Part shown: in pieces, positions 10,166 through 23,205 of the stretch
Layout of the letters: the number at the start of each line of letters is the position of its first letter
How positions within the stretch are numbered: position 1 is the stretch's first letter
NCBI GenBank assembly: GCA_944474755.1
Contig: OX104111.1
Location: 95,832,805-95,896,804 of the forward strand
DNA: 64,000 nt
DNA from: Limnoperna fortunei
Lineage: Eukaryota; Mollusca; Bivalvia; Mytilida; Modiolidae
Direction: 5' to 3'
Notes under the pieces: model-generated
What the model saw: only the letters and a program-made list of their open reading frames with translations
Told to the model about the DNA's origin: nothing
Database searches by the model: none
Program-made: the position numbers and the translations under genes

Positions 10166-13100
10166 CATGACGGGATCAAGCGCGGATCCAGGAAGAAGTG
10201 TTGGGGGTGCGAGGGGTTCAGGGCCAGCAGAGCAGTGTTTCTCTGTTTGAGGGTGGCGGTCTGGGGGCGAAGCTATGTAAAGCCTAGAAGATTTGATGAC
10301 ATTTGAAACCATTTTGATAATGAAGATTATCACAAAAAAAACCTTTTAATTCATATTCGGCATACCGTTTTGCATTTTTTGTCGAAGTTTAGTGGGTCTT
10401 ACAAAATATAAAGAGTTAAACAGTAAAATGATGTGTAGCCTTCAAATGTTAAGGTTCCTACAAGTATAGACGCATTGAAATTTGTGTAAATTACCAGATT
10501 GGACAGCAGAAATAAAACACAACAGTCTGTAAGTATTATTATTTCCGAGAATTTTATCGGGAAGAAGTTTCTCATATCTTTTTGTTTTATCTAAAGTTGT
10601 TAAAAGGATATTACAAGTATATACTTGTGAAATCAAATATTGCCCGAGGAAGTGTACAATTTAGCTTTATCAAAGTCGTGGGAAAAACGATCAAGCATTA
10701 ATAACAAGGTTTTGTTTAACGCACCTGTGGTCATTGTTCAATATGACGTAACCACTGACCAGGTCAGAATGCAGGTGTTCAGGTGTTGTTGCCCTCGAGA
10801 ATTCCATGTTATGTTGCGCAACAATTACGGCATGTTTGAAAGGCCACTTTGTCTTCTATATTATTATGAATAAATAGACATTTTTGCTTTGAGGTATTAA
10901 TCATCTTAGTGTAAAAATAATTAGTATTTATTTGATATATATCAGCATAGCCACGTAACCTGAGTAATTTTAATCTATTAAAGTAAACATTATTAAATTT
11001 GAATTGAATTTTTCAATGTTTGAATTATTACAATAGAATACAAAGTATATATTTTACGAAAAATGAAAAACAAAACCCCTTTTAAAATTAGTAAAATTGC
11101 GTGATGTTAATTATAATAAAGTAATGACGGACTTTCATGCTTTTGAGAACATTTTATTAATAGGAAAAAAACAAAATATAACACTAAATTGTATATATAT
11201 TATATTTTATTTGAAATCTCGATTTAATTGGAAATAATTGCGGCAGAGAAAATATTGTCCCCTCACCCTAACGATACGCTAGGAAGACGCCATCTTGTTT
11301 ACATTGGATGCTGAAAGTAGTCCACTCAGAGGAAATATCGATATATAAATTATCTGAGGTGACGCCATTTAAGTGTTTTTATCCAATCAAAGCATTTAAT
11401 ATAAATCAATTACAGCCTGAATAGAATTAATTTTGGACAAATGACGTTGACCGAAGTATTTTTACCGTAACCAACGTAAACAAAGATGGCGGCTTTCAAT
11501 ATCGAAAGTAGCGATCAACTTACAAATTATTTATTTTGATGAATTATCATTAATTATTTGTTAAATTTAAAACTTTCCTTGTGTTCGGTACAGAAAATAA
11601 GGTTATAGATTGATGTAAAACTTAATTGTGTTATTAAAAAAGTAGCAAATAAAACCGACAGAACAACAAGAGCTAAAAACCAAGGGACAGTTACAAATCG
11701 GGATATAGACACAGGGGCACGTAAAAATTTATTTACTTGCGCTTTCGATTGATACTGGGTCGGTTTTGTTATAGTGTGGGAGAAGGGAAGAAACAGAGTC
11801 TATACCCGCCAACTTTCAAAAAATAAAAAAAAATATTCCTTCACCCCTATCTACACGGGTTTGTAATTATTTCTGTTCCGAATTGAATTATCTTCATGAA
11901 AAACCCTACCTTTATGTTTCTAATGTCATTTAACTCTCAAATTTTAATAATTTCCACCAGTTTTAAACGAAACGGACAATAACCCTGGCCGGAAGTGGTG
12001 TCTATCGTTTGTCGTCATTGATGCCTTTCGGTACTCACTTTCTCAGTAACGATAAAGTCACTCGAAACTGCGTTGTCATATGTTATAATTACATAAAACT
12101 TGAAATGAAGTATGTCCATTATATGATCAGAATTTGTTGAAGACGATTTTTATTTATTTTTAAACGTGCTGGATATAATCACTACAGTTATTTATAATAT
12201 CGGGTCATGTTTATCTTTGTATGTCTATTGTGTAAATGCTGCATCCTTGATCCGTATTATTTTGACTACAGAAAATGTAAAAAAAAAGTTGTCACAGCTA
12301 GATGTTTAAAGAATACAACAAAGTAAGGTTTTCTTGAATATTTATAAATATTATTTGCATATGAGCTTATCTTGTCATTAAAATAAACTTTGCCTGTGTA
12401 TTTGTGTCGATATATACTCTTTTTTTACTATTAAACTGTTATATGTATTTTAGGTAGATCTAACATTTGTTAATCAGTAGATGTTTTAAGACCGATATTT
12501 TATACACAATATTCTGACGGATTTTTTTTTTATTATATCAAAACATAGCCCTTTGGAAAAAATATCTCTGTTACAAATTCATATAATTTTATCATAGTTT
12601 ACACAGAGTTATCGATCATTTCCAAGAAAAAAAACACGTTTAGTTGTTAGTTGTAAATATTTAGCAAATAAACTTTTGCATTATTTTACAATGTTGTGTC
12701 AATCCCGTTTCAATAAAACAATTACAATTTAATTAATTCTTGTTTCTGTTTTGACTTTTCGTATTAAAATATTGCCTGGAAATTCTATGAGTATTGAAAT
12801 AAAATTGTAGCAAAGACTTAGTATTTGACTGAATATTTGCTACATGCATGAAAACAGTTCCGCAAGACATATAGTTTTTGTGGGTTTGATTCAAAGAAGT
12901 ATTTGCTAAGACCCCACCCTCCCCCTTTTTTCCCTTACAATTCCTTAACTAGTTTCACGTAAAAAGTCTTATTTAAATGAAATCTGTAACTTCGCGGAAG
13001 CGCGACAATGACAAAAGGGTGGAACAACTGAAAGTTGTTTTAAAATTATAAATAGTTTTACACTGAATACAATGTTATTGAAATGTTCTATTTTACAAAA

Positions 13101-13284
13101 AAAGTCAATACCCAAATTTCGATCAATTACAGTGTAAAGACACTTGCCTGTGTGAAATAGCTAATCAGTAAGTCTAGTAAAAAACTACTCATGCAAGTCT
13201 TCTTTTACGTTATCGTACTAAAAGAACTTTACTTTTATTCCATATTCGCTTAATGATTGGCCTGTTACCTGTATGAAGGAGATC
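10166..13284. other. Gene-free stretch with a possible promoter-like motif cluster
   Basis: No coding signal that I trust. Between 11285 and 11998 there are motifs usual in housekeeping promoters: GCCATCTTG at 11290, AAGATGGCGGC at 11483 (both YY1-like, in opposite orientation and extended by matching GTTTAC flanks), and CCGGAAGTGG at about 11989 (ETS/GABP-like). No first exon is evident nearby, so this may be an uncharacterised promoter or chance. Confidence 0.35.
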
Positions 13285-13421
13285 GGCACGCGACTTTATT
13301 TACTTTCCACACAGTTATTATCGGTCCAACAAAAGAACTACGTCATCAAGTCCCTCCTACTACTGATATTGTATACAAACGGCACGCGACAGTGTCATTT
13401 TGGATCAATCTGCCACGCGAC
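13285..13421. promoter_or_regulatory. Cluster of three Hairy/HES-type sites
   Basis: GGCACGCGAC occurs at 13285-13294 and 13381-13390, and GCCACGCGAC at 13412-13421. The core CACGCG is the class C site preferred by Hairy/E(spl)/HES repressors, and GGCACGCGAC matches the well-known Hairy site form. Three copies in 137 bp of A+T-rich DNA, about 1.5 kb upstream of an Id gene, suggest a repressor-responsive element. The motif is seen; the function is inferred. Confidence 0.45.
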
Positions 13422-14181
13422 TGTGTAATGGAAATATCGGAAATCAGTATTTTCCCATAAAAAATTAGAAGCACCTTTTGGAATTATGTTGGAATTTTGT
13501 GAACATGTGTTTTTCAACAAGAAAATAGCAGATGTACGTTTAAAAAGTTTTATGGATTTTTCAGAGTTCATTGTTAGGATAAGCAGCTGTATAAAGCATC
13601 CTGGATGAAATCCCACCTGTCTTCCTCTACTGTGGGGATAAATAATCAACATCTGTATTACTACAACGTGGGAATAACTGCGATGCCAAAAACTAGGTCT
13701 GATTAACTTTGATATTATGAGTGAACGTCATCAGCAGAGACATATAATAATAATATCCCATTCATCAGCAAGTGGAGACGTTTCTTCTGTAAAATCCGAA
13801 ATATAGTATTGGAGAAAAAAGCGTATTTATGAACTAGCAGTTCGAAGTAAAAATGTAAAAGCCAATTCATTTTAAGAACAATTTATGGACAAAATTAACC
13901 GCCGCTTATTGTAGCAACTTGCTGATTTTTTTTTTTAACCAGATAATTTATTATCAAAATTCACCTTGGACATGTTTATTTGCAATAAAGAAAACACGGA
14001 GAGTGACGTTAAAATATTTGAATCGCGATTCATTGTTCCTACACTGAATAACTTTTCAATTTTGAAAAGTTTTGATAAAGCTACAGGTGTACTTAAACCA
14101 TCTAAAGAATTAGGAACATTGTGATAAACTTGTATGCCCCACTACACTGTTATTTATTTTTGTTAATCTTTACAGAAGTCT

Positions 14182-14428
14182 GGCGCCAGTACTATCGAAA
14201 CTAAATAGTATTAGTATATAGAATATATGCAAATGTGCAGGTGTCTGAGGGTGTGAAGTATCATTGGGCCGAAGGTGACAAATTTTAATGTAATTTATCA
14301 GTCACTCCAGGGCGGTAGCTTTGAAGTAAAGTTTGATTGGCAAAGAAGTAACGTTAGTGACCGCCTGATCGGCGCCGAGGTATCGTAAGGTATATTGAAT
14401 GAAAAGGTGACGTCAAAATGTCGGCGCC
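14182..14428. promoter_or_regulatory. Cluster of GGCGCC (Smad1/5-type) sites and a CRE upstream of Id
   Basis: GGCGCC occurs at 14182-14187, 14371-14376 and 14423-14428; the last is followed after five bases by GTCG. A palindromic cAMP response element, TGACGTCA, lies at 14408-14415. GGCGCC paired with a GTCT-like box is the form of BMP-responsive elements in vertebrate Id genes and in the Drosophila BMP activating element. The dense cluster, 450 to 700 bp before the Id start codon, suggests conserved BMP control. Confidence 0.5.
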
Positions 14429-14680
14429 CAAGTGTCGCCGGTGTTGAAGTGAATTTGTCATTAATAACTTTAATTCACATGTCATGCGAAATAAGCTGAT
14501 TTCAAGAAATTTTATTAATCCTTTCCAATCTCTGTACTAATTAAACATGTGGATTAAGTAATTCAACAACTTTCATGAGTTTTACTTTAAAAACTTTATT
14601 ATTTAATTTTACACTATGCCCTCGAGATAAGACCTCCCTAAATGGGCGTGACATGTGTCAATTGTGATTGAGTATTTATC

Positions 14681-14843
14681 TGATTGGAGGAATTCTGAAT
14701 AAATTATTCTCGGAACATTATTCATGTTATTAAGATCGTGGGCGGAGTTAAATTAGATACATTTGTTTATTACCGCAGAGTATTGATATTTGCACACATT
14801 GCCAGAATAGTCACAAATCTGAATACAAGTCAGACCAGTCAGT
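14681..14843 (+). promoter_or_regulatory. Putative Id proximal promoter
   Basis: TGATTGG (inverted CCAAT box) lies at 14681-14687, a GC box GGGCGGAG at 14740-14747, and an initiator-like TCAGT at 14839-14843. There is no convincing TATA box 30 bp before the initiator. The start site is therefore a guess; the ATG follows at 14879. Confidence 0.4.
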
Positions 14844-14878
14844 TTTATTATTGAAGGATATTTTAACATTACTCAACA

Positions 14879-15699
14879 ATGAAGGCCGCCGTTCAAACTT
14901 GTGTAAGATCATCCGAATTTGGAATCAAACAGGATAAGCTGATGAAGCCAAAACACGAAGAAAGCTCAGAAATGCAGCAGTGTTTTTCTAAACTTAAGGA
15001 ATTGGTGCCATCCGTTCCAAAGGACATTAAACTGTCAAAAACCCAACTTCTGCAACATGTAATTGACTACATTCTTGACTTGGAGTCTACATTAGATGTT
15101 CCTTCTGTCATCAATCCAACGTCTTGTAGGTCGCCATTATCAGAGAAATGCCAACCAAATGTTATTGGTGATGTGAGTATTTTTTTCTGAAATTTCGGTT
15201 CTTCGTTTATTTGTATTATAGTTTTATGGAGATATTTTTGTCAAAACGATGTATTTATATAATTATAATAATAATAACATTGAGAATAGCCCTTTCAGAA
15301 ATTTGCGCATCACCTATTGATTAATAGTTTGTATATTTTATGTAAATTCCTTAAGATAACTTGGAACTGCTGAGGTTTTTTTTAGTTTTCTCTCGTCTCA
15401 ATTGTTTTGTTAATTCGGACTTGATAATGTTTAGGTTAAATTTTCTTACATTGGAGATTCTCAAGTCTCCATTTATAAAATTATAATTTAAGTAATTCAA
15501 TATTATAAATACGTGTAAGCAGAGTGACGAGACAAGTATTAAGGTTAATAAACCCATAATTCATAAAATATTTGTTATCCTGTTTCTATAAATAAATTAA
15601 AATGTGAAATAAAACATGTTTTAACAAGAGGTATTAATACTGTGAAATTTAATTTTTCAGTTTATACTGGATGAAGAAATGTGTGATGACAAGTACTGA
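14879..15699 (+). CDS. Id: Id-type helix-loop-helix inhibitor of DNA binding
   Basis: Spliced CDS joins 14879-15172 and 15661-15699 (110 residues). Residues about 31-71 form an HLH domain: helix 1 MQQCFSKLKELVPSVP, loop with KDIKLSK, helix 2 TQLLQHVIDYILDLESTL. There is no basic DNA-binding stretch before helix 1, which is the mark of Id/Emc proteins: they pair with E-proteins and other bHLH factors and keep them off DNA. The open frame runs 15 bases into the intron, but a GTGAGT donor at 15173 and a TTTTTCAG acceptor ending at 15660 give an in-frame tail, FILDEEMCDDKY. This phase-0 intron shortly after the HLH resembles the arrangement in vertebrate Id genes. A second intron (donor GTAAGT at 15721, acceptor ending 16161) splits the 3'UTR 21 nt after the stop. 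Confidence 0.93.
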
Positions 15700-15768
15700 A
15701 AAGAGACTACCCTTTATTAGGTAAGTACAGGTGTAGTGGATACTTAACATACCTTTGAACAAGGAAAG

Positions 15769-15783
15769 CGACTGACTGGCGCC
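15769..15783 (-). promoter_or_regulatory. Intronic BMP activating-element match in Id
   Basis: On the minus strand this reads GGCGCCAGTCAGTCG, an exact fit to GGCGCC-A-N4-GNCV, the consensus described for BMP-activated enhancers in Drosophila. It sits 50 bp into the second Id intron. Confidence 0.45.
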
Positions 15784-16161
15784 ACAGTCTGACGTACAAA
15801 ACAGGTGTTCTTCCTTCACAGCTGCATGTGTTTACTCTAAACTTGTTTATTGCAATACACAATTCTGTTAATGAGATTGTTAATTGATTGGTGATATAGT
15901 ACGCTAGATAAGGAAGTTTATTGGCATATTCTTACAGAATGGCTGATTTTAAATTTTTTTAATATTGGGGAAAAAAGCATAACAAAATTTGTAGACAAAA
16001 TCTTTTAGACTGACTTGAGGAGACATTTTACTTTTCCCCCAGTTATGCACGCCATTTCTGTTCGATCATCATAATTTATAATGTATCTCATAAAGTTGTT
16101 TATGTTTATTTATTTCAATTGCTTTTTGTTCCATGTACTTATGACTCTTCTTGTTTTACAG

Positions 16162-16515
16162 GGCTGTATCTATCGTTGACTGGACGTTGATCATCTGCTG
16201 ATCGTTCACTACCAGTTGTTGTCATCACTGACTTGCTTTATTGGAAGAGATAGTACTCGGCAGAACTCGTCATCGAGACAGTCGAACTATAACCGTGCTC
16301 TCCAAGCTTCAGGGATTTTCTGTTTTTTTCAGTTTTCAGTTCCAGGACTGTATATAAACTGTAATTATGTTCGAACAAGGTTATGGATGGAGAGGAGAAT
16401 ACTAGCATGCTTTACCACCGAGTTTATTTTGTTGTTACAAACTTTTTATTTTATATTTTGTTACTCGTTTTTAATTTTATAAAGAGTTCATATTAAAGTG
16501 TTTTAATTTTCAAAA
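16162..16515 (+). other. Id: Id 3'UTR exon with polyadenylation signal
   Basis: The exon follows a TTGTTTTACAG acceptor ending at 16161. An ATTAAA signal at 16492-16497 followed by a T/GT-rich stretch sets the likely 3' end near 16515. The open frame inside (from about 16216) has no family resemblance and is taken as untranslated. Confidence 0.6.
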
Positions 16516-19313
16516 GTATTTGTTTTTCATTGGTTGATATCCAAGATCCATAGATGTTTCATAGTCTCAGACTAGAACAACTCGTAGCCTCAGACAAATA
16601 TAACACATGATTTATAGGTTCTTGCTATAATGTCTAGGTACAGCGAATTGAGATACCTCAGGTTTTGGGATTTTATTGCAGACAGTGTTGTACCATAACA
16701 ATACAAATCCGGAATTGAATGAGTTGAAAAACAATATCATGTTTTTCCTGACTATTAAGAGATAATGGTCTAAACATATCCGAACGAACTCATTTGACCA
16801 ACTGCATATAACGTCATAATAATGATACAAAATTCCGCCCCCCCCCCCACTCCCTTTCCCTCTGAGAATTCAATTTCTCGTGGGTATACCACTGGTCAGT
16901 TTTCCTTTAACAGTAAGTAAGAATCGAAAACCCATAAACGTAATGAAGTGGACCAGGAAGTTGTACACTGATGTAATTCTACTTGAGGAAAGAATGTTGT
17001 GTTGTACTTACACAATATTTCCAACACACACACAAAATTATATTTTTACGTAAATTGCGTCGTAGTCGTATTATATTGACAACGGAAAACATTTAAGTGT
17101 TTCTGCATCAGTAAACTAATTTGACACCAGACTCGTCTGATTGACACGAAGATCCATTATAACGTAATTATGTTTGTATATACAGTTAATGTGGTTCGTT
17201 TGATGGACATTTTGATACTGTCCATCTGTTTATCAAACATCCAAACATGAACACCTGAGACAACAAAATCTCACAGATGGGTCATTTTGGTTTTTCTTAA
17301 GTCGATAGTACAGTATAGGTAGTATGGTTTGAAAATGTTACATATTTGAATGTATTGCCAGTTATTTTAATTATCTATAACTGTAATTACATTCTAATTC
17401 ATATTGCGTGGCGTTAATGGGAACGTAAACAAATCTATTCTATATGTTTTGATCAACAAAAGACAGGCAGAGCTGAACTGTTTGAGAAAGAAATATTATT
17501 CAGGATATATATGCTCTATACAAATGGATTTAATACTCATCAAACAACTCTTTTTATGATATATATATTCTATGTATATAATACGACCAGGGGACTTAAT
17601 CTCAAAGTGTAATAAATTACAGAAATATGACAAAACATGTGTTGACCACATGACAAGTTACTGACACATTAATCAGTGCAGGTGAAGGCCTGTCAGCTTT
17701 ATAGTCTCATTAACCAATCTAAGCAGCTGGACTTGTGCTTATCTTAATTAAAAAGATAATCAGGGCCATTGACATCCTTTGTTCGGCCAGTGTAATAATG
17801 GACACTACAACACACGTGTTCATGGCTGTCAGACTGCCATTGCAGATGTACACCCGTATGTCGTGGTGATATTGTCTGTACAGGTGATAGGAATTCGACC
17901 TTATTAAATTTGTATGCTGTTTTACAGAATCAATGAATGACTGCCGTTGAGACTTCTGTCAGCTGATAAAGTCTCAAATTTTATGTTATTATATTTAATA
18001 ATTAAAAATAATGGACTCGCGGATAGCAGATGTTGTCTTTCCTGCATTGCGAATGGTTAAGAAGTTCTTATAAAAAACAATTCAATTCGAAAAAAGACAA
18101 AACACAAAATTCGATAGACATGATTAAAAATCCCACATTATGCAGTAACCTGCAAGTCATATTCAACTACTTACAAACCCTCAACATCTGTGTCGATAGA
18201 ATGCTATTAATATTAAATCCCGGTCCTTTCCGACCAAATCACGTAGACCAAATGCGTTATGATGTCGACTTAAGACGTTAAATTAACTGCAGTTGATGAT
18301 GATGTGGGTTTTTTCACGCCCTACACTTACAACTGGACGGTTGTTATTTGTTAGTAGTCCATGGACTCCACATGGTTGTTTTGTCGTAGCCCGGCCTTCA
18401 AGATACCTAGTAGAAGTACTCGGCAGCATATGTCCTACTAGCGACCGGGCTGCTCCGATGTGACGTTGGCCTACTCCAGTACCCACATGAGTAGGAGCGT
18501 TTCTGCACTCTTACCTACTTCGAGGTGTTACATCTGCAGAGTGTGATTTAATTCAAGTTATCTTCTTTATAAACATGTGTAAGAACCTACATGTAATAAT
18601 TATGAATGAAATAACGAAAAATCGGGATAAAGCTGGATGTCACAGATGTGGGCCCTCAAGATTGCTGATAAATTTTAAGTGTTGTTTCCTCAATTAGAAT
18701 TAGTAATCTAAAATGAAGATAGTCACACCGTGTCACAAGCTGTCTCTTGTAATCTACGTTATAAGTATGTGTATCCTTCTTATGAACGAATGTTGACCTA
18801 ATTAAAATATAGCAAGACTTTCGTTTCCGAGATGGACGATATATGCATTATGATCCATGTTCTGACTACAGCTACTTAAGTTTTGCTGCTTGAACACATC
18901 AGGAACCTATAAATCAAGTACACATGTAAGACGAGCTGCGAATATGAATTGGCTAGGTTTATAGCTAGATACAAGCTCTTAGCAAATATGTTTTTACTGA
19001 CCCTGAAATTTATACTTACGACTACTGAACATATTCTTACGGAAATATGAAGTGCCATTTTCCGGATTTTTTTTAAATACATGATTTGGCGTTTCCGTCT
19101 CGGAAATTCTGACAAAAGAAAATGGACGATATGCAAAATTGCAAAGTATTTCAGATTTGTTAAACATATCAGATTTTTTTTAACACATCTAACTCTAACA
19201 CGATATTAATTTTATGGCCTGAAATAAAAATGAACAAAAGTGACGTATTTTTATTGTATAATCCGAAAATGCGACGACTGTTGATGGAATACACTCCATT
19301 AACTTGAAATTAA
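16516..19313. other. Gene-free stretch
   Basis: No coding signal or clear element. A segment at about 18290-18540 is richer in G+C than its surroundings and may be a dispersed repeat fragment, but I cannot name it. Confidence 0.45.
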
Positions 19314-22006
19314 GTGCACCACAGAGTCAGCTAGGACTGCCTTATACAGATTTGATCTACATCTAGAAAGGGCACCACAAAGTCAGCTATAGGACTGCCT
19401 GATACAGATTTGATCTACATCTAGAAAGGGCACCACAAAGTCAGCTAGGACTGCCTTATACAGATCTGATCTACATCTAGAAAGGGCACCACACAGTCAG
19501 CTGGGACTGCCTTATACAGATCTGATCTACATCTAGAAAGGGCACCACACAGTCAGCTAGGACTGCCTGATACAGATCGGATCTACATATAGAAAGGGCA
19601 CCACAAAGTCAGCTAGGACTGCCTGATACAGATCTGATCTACATCTAGAAAGGGCACAACAAAGTCAGCTAGGACTGCCTGATACAGATTTGATCTACAT
19701 CTAGAAAGGGCACCACAAAGTCAGCTAGGACTTCCTGATATAGATCTGATCTACATCTAGAAAGGGCACCACACAGTCAGCTAGGACTGCCTGATACAGA
19801 TCTGATCTACATCTAGATAGGGCACCACAAAGTCAGCTAGGACTGCCTGATACAGATCGGATCTACATATAGAAAGGGCACCACAAAGTCATCTAAGACT
19901 GCCTGATACAGATCTGATCTACATCTAGAAAGAGCACCACAAAGTCAGCTAGGACTACCTGATACAGATCTGATCAACATCTAGAAAGGGCACCACAAAG
20001 TCAGCTAGGACTGTCTGATACAGATCTGATCTACATCTAGAAAGGGCACCACAAAGTCAGCTAGGACTGTCTGATACAGATCTGATCTACATCTAGAAAG
20101 GGCACCACAAAGTCAGCTGGGACTGCCTGATACAGATCTGATCTACATCTAGAAAGGGCACCGCAAAGTTAGCTAGGACTGCCTGATACAGATCTAATCT
20201 ACATCTAGAAAGGGCACCACAAAGTCAGCAAGGACTTCCTGATACAGATCTGATCTACATCTAGAAAGGACACCACAAAGTCAGCTAGGACTGCCTGATA
20301 CAGATCTGATCTACATCTAGAAAGGGCACCACAAAGTCAGCTAGGACTGCCTGATACAAATCTGATCTATATCTAGAAAGGGCACCATAAACTCAGCTAG
20401 GACTGCCTGATACAGATTTGATCTACATCTAGAAAGGGCACCACAAAGTCAGCTAGGACTGCCTGATACAAATCTGATCTATGTCTAGAAAGGGCACCAC
20501 AAAGTCAGCTAGGACTGCCTGATACAGATTTGATCTACATCTAGAAAGGGCACCACAAAATCAGCTAGGACTGACTGATACAGATCTGATCTACATCTAG
20601 AAAGGGCACCACAAAGTCAGCTAGGACTGCCTGATACAGATCTGATCTACATCTAGAAAGGGCACCACAAAGTCAGCTAGGACTGCCTGATACAGATCGG
20701 ATCTACATATAGATAGGGCACCACAAAGTCAGCTAGGACTGCCTGATACAGATCTGATCTACATCTAGAAAGGGCACAACAAAGTCAGCAAGGACTGCCT
20801 GATACAGATCGGATCTACATCTAGAAAGGGCACCACAAAGTCAGCTAGGACTGCCTGATAAAGATCTGATCTACATCTAGAAAGGACACCACAAAGTCAG
20901 CTAGGACTGCCTGATACAGATCTGATCTACATCTAGAAAGGGCACCACAAAGTCAGCTAGGACTGCCTGATACAGATTTGATCTACATCTAGAAAGGGCA
21001 CCACAAAATCAGCTAGGACTGACTGATACAGATCTGATCTACATCTAGAAAGGGCACCACAAAGTCAGCTAGGACTGCCTGATACAGATCTGATCTACAT
21101 CTAGAAAGGGCACCACAAAGTCAGCTAGGACTGCCTGATACAGATCGGATCTACATATAGAAAGGGCACCACAAAGTCAGCTAGGACTGCCTGATACAGA
21201 TCTGATCTACATATAGAAAGGGCACCACAAAGTCAGCTAGGACTGCCTGATACAGATCTGATCTACATCGAGAAAGGGCACAACAAAGTCAGCAAGGACT
21301 GCCTGATACAGATCGGATCTACATCTAGAAAGGGCACCACAAAGTCAGCTAGGACTGCCTGATAAAGATAAAGATCTGATCTACATCTAGAAAGGGCACC
21401 ACAAAGTCAGCTAGGACTGCCTGATACAGATCTGATCTACATCTTGAAAGAGCACCACAAAGTCAGCAAGGGCTGCCTGATACAGATCTGATCTACATCT
21501 AGAAAGGACACCACAAAGTCAGCTAGGACTGCCTGATACAGATCTGATCTACATCTAGAAAGGGCACCACAAAGTCAGCAAGGACTGCCTGATACAGATC
21601 TGATCTACATCTAGAAAGGGCACTACAAAGTCAGCTAGGACTGCCTGATACAAATCTGATCTATATCTGGAAAGGGCACCACAAACTCAGCTAGGACTGC
21701 CTGATACAGATTTGATCTACATCTAGAAAGGGTACCACAAACTCAGCTAGGACTGCCTGATACAGATCTGATCTACATCTAGAAAGGGCACCACAAACTC
21801 AGCTAGGACTGCCTGATACAGATTTGATCTACATCTAGAAAGGGTACCACAAAATCAGCTAGGACTGCCTGATACAGATCTGATCTACATATAGAAAGGG
21901 CACCACAAAGTCAGCAAGGACTGCCTGATACAGATCTGATCTACATCTAGGAAGGGCACCACAAAGTCAGCTAGGACTTCCTGATACAGATCTGATCTAC
22001 ATCTAT
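19314..22006 (+). repeat. 56-bp satellite array, about 48 copies
   Basis: Head-to-tail units of 56 bp, each containing GGGCACCACAAAGTCAGCTA, then GGACTGCCTGATACAGATCT, then GATCTACATCTAGAAA. Copies differ by a few bases. A variant set recurs at an offset of 448 bp (eight units): the marker GATACAGATTTGATC followed by the CTGACTG variant is at 20521 and again at 20969, so a block of about eight units was duplicated. A local expansion, GATAAAGATAAAGATC, is at 21361. Confidence 0.95.
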
Positions 22007-23205
22007 AAATTAATAATGAACGACAACTGAGAAACAAAATTTACAACAAAAAGGGGTGATTTTAATTTTCCTATTGTTTTTTAATTTTTCCTATTGTTAA
22101 TTTTATGGTGGCAACATTCCAGCAGCTGCATATGAAGTATCAATCTCCGACACAGAGAAGTATCAATCTCCGGCACAGGGAACATAAATGGTTCCACAAG
22201 AGCTGGAGATTTTATCATTAAAGGGACTGATCTGCTGACAGTGAATATTACGAAATGTCGTCTCGGTAAAGTTAAAGTTTTGAGTGTGCATAAAAAGTGT
22301 TGAAATCTATCGTTAGAGAGAAAAATCAAGACAACCAATGGTATATAAGTAATATAGGAACGATATTCTGTTGATGTATACTGATTTCCCCACTGCCCAT
22401 TGCGTAATTTCCGAATTGTCCCAAAATTGCATTCCTGTTCGCTATGCTTTTAGCATAGCTCATATTGTGGGTCGACCCTGCATATCAGTAACTTAATTGA
22501 TGACATTTTAGCCCAGTGGTGGGCAAATGAAACAATACAAGAGACGTTTTCTGTGTGGTTTCATCTGAAAATCTATATAGTTGGGGTTCCGGTAGAACAA
22601 ACAACAGAGGCTGAAAAATATTTAAAAATTTTACAATTAAAAAAAACATTTTAACAGTGTATATTCGAAGGAAACCGCTATTAACAATCTACACAATTTG
22701 ACATTTTTAAGTAAAACATAGCACAATGTCTGGATTCTTTTAGCCAGCATAGCGTCACATGATCGAATATTGTACTAATCTTGCAATATAAACTATTTTT
22801 CTGGTGAAAGTCTGGGAGTTTTTGTTGGATGCTCCGACTCCCTCCTTTCAATAAAAACAGGAACATGATACAACGAAAATCGCTGAAATTGGCGTTAAAC
22901 TTCATTCAAACAAAACAAATCCATTATAGAATAAATTCAAATGCATATGAGAGAAGAACCTGCTCTCACACAGTCCAAAAGAGTTTCCGATTATACACCT
23001 ATTTTCTATACCAGGATCGCCTGCTTGAGCTCTATACCCAAAATTTGAAGAGCAAAGGAAATAAAAGGAACAAAATTCAAAATGTATGATTGATTAAATG
23101 TTGCATACGACTGCGATTTACAGTAAGTATATTGTGGAAGTAATGTATTCCTCAGTGGAATCAATTTTTTTTCTTTTAAATTATCACATTAACGATAAGC
23201 ATTAT
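22007..23205. other. Gene-free stretch between two satellites
   Basis: No gene or recognisable element. The short open frames on both strands overlap each other and have no family resemblance. Confidence 0.5.

Noticed and set aside
10640..10873. 77-residue frame MPEEVYNLALSK...
   Set aside because: Looks protein-like at first, but no family is recognised and no exon borders are visible; left out of the gene list.
18283..18486. Minus-strand frame in a G+C-richer segment
   Set aside because: Probably a dispersed repeat fragment; no protein family recognised.
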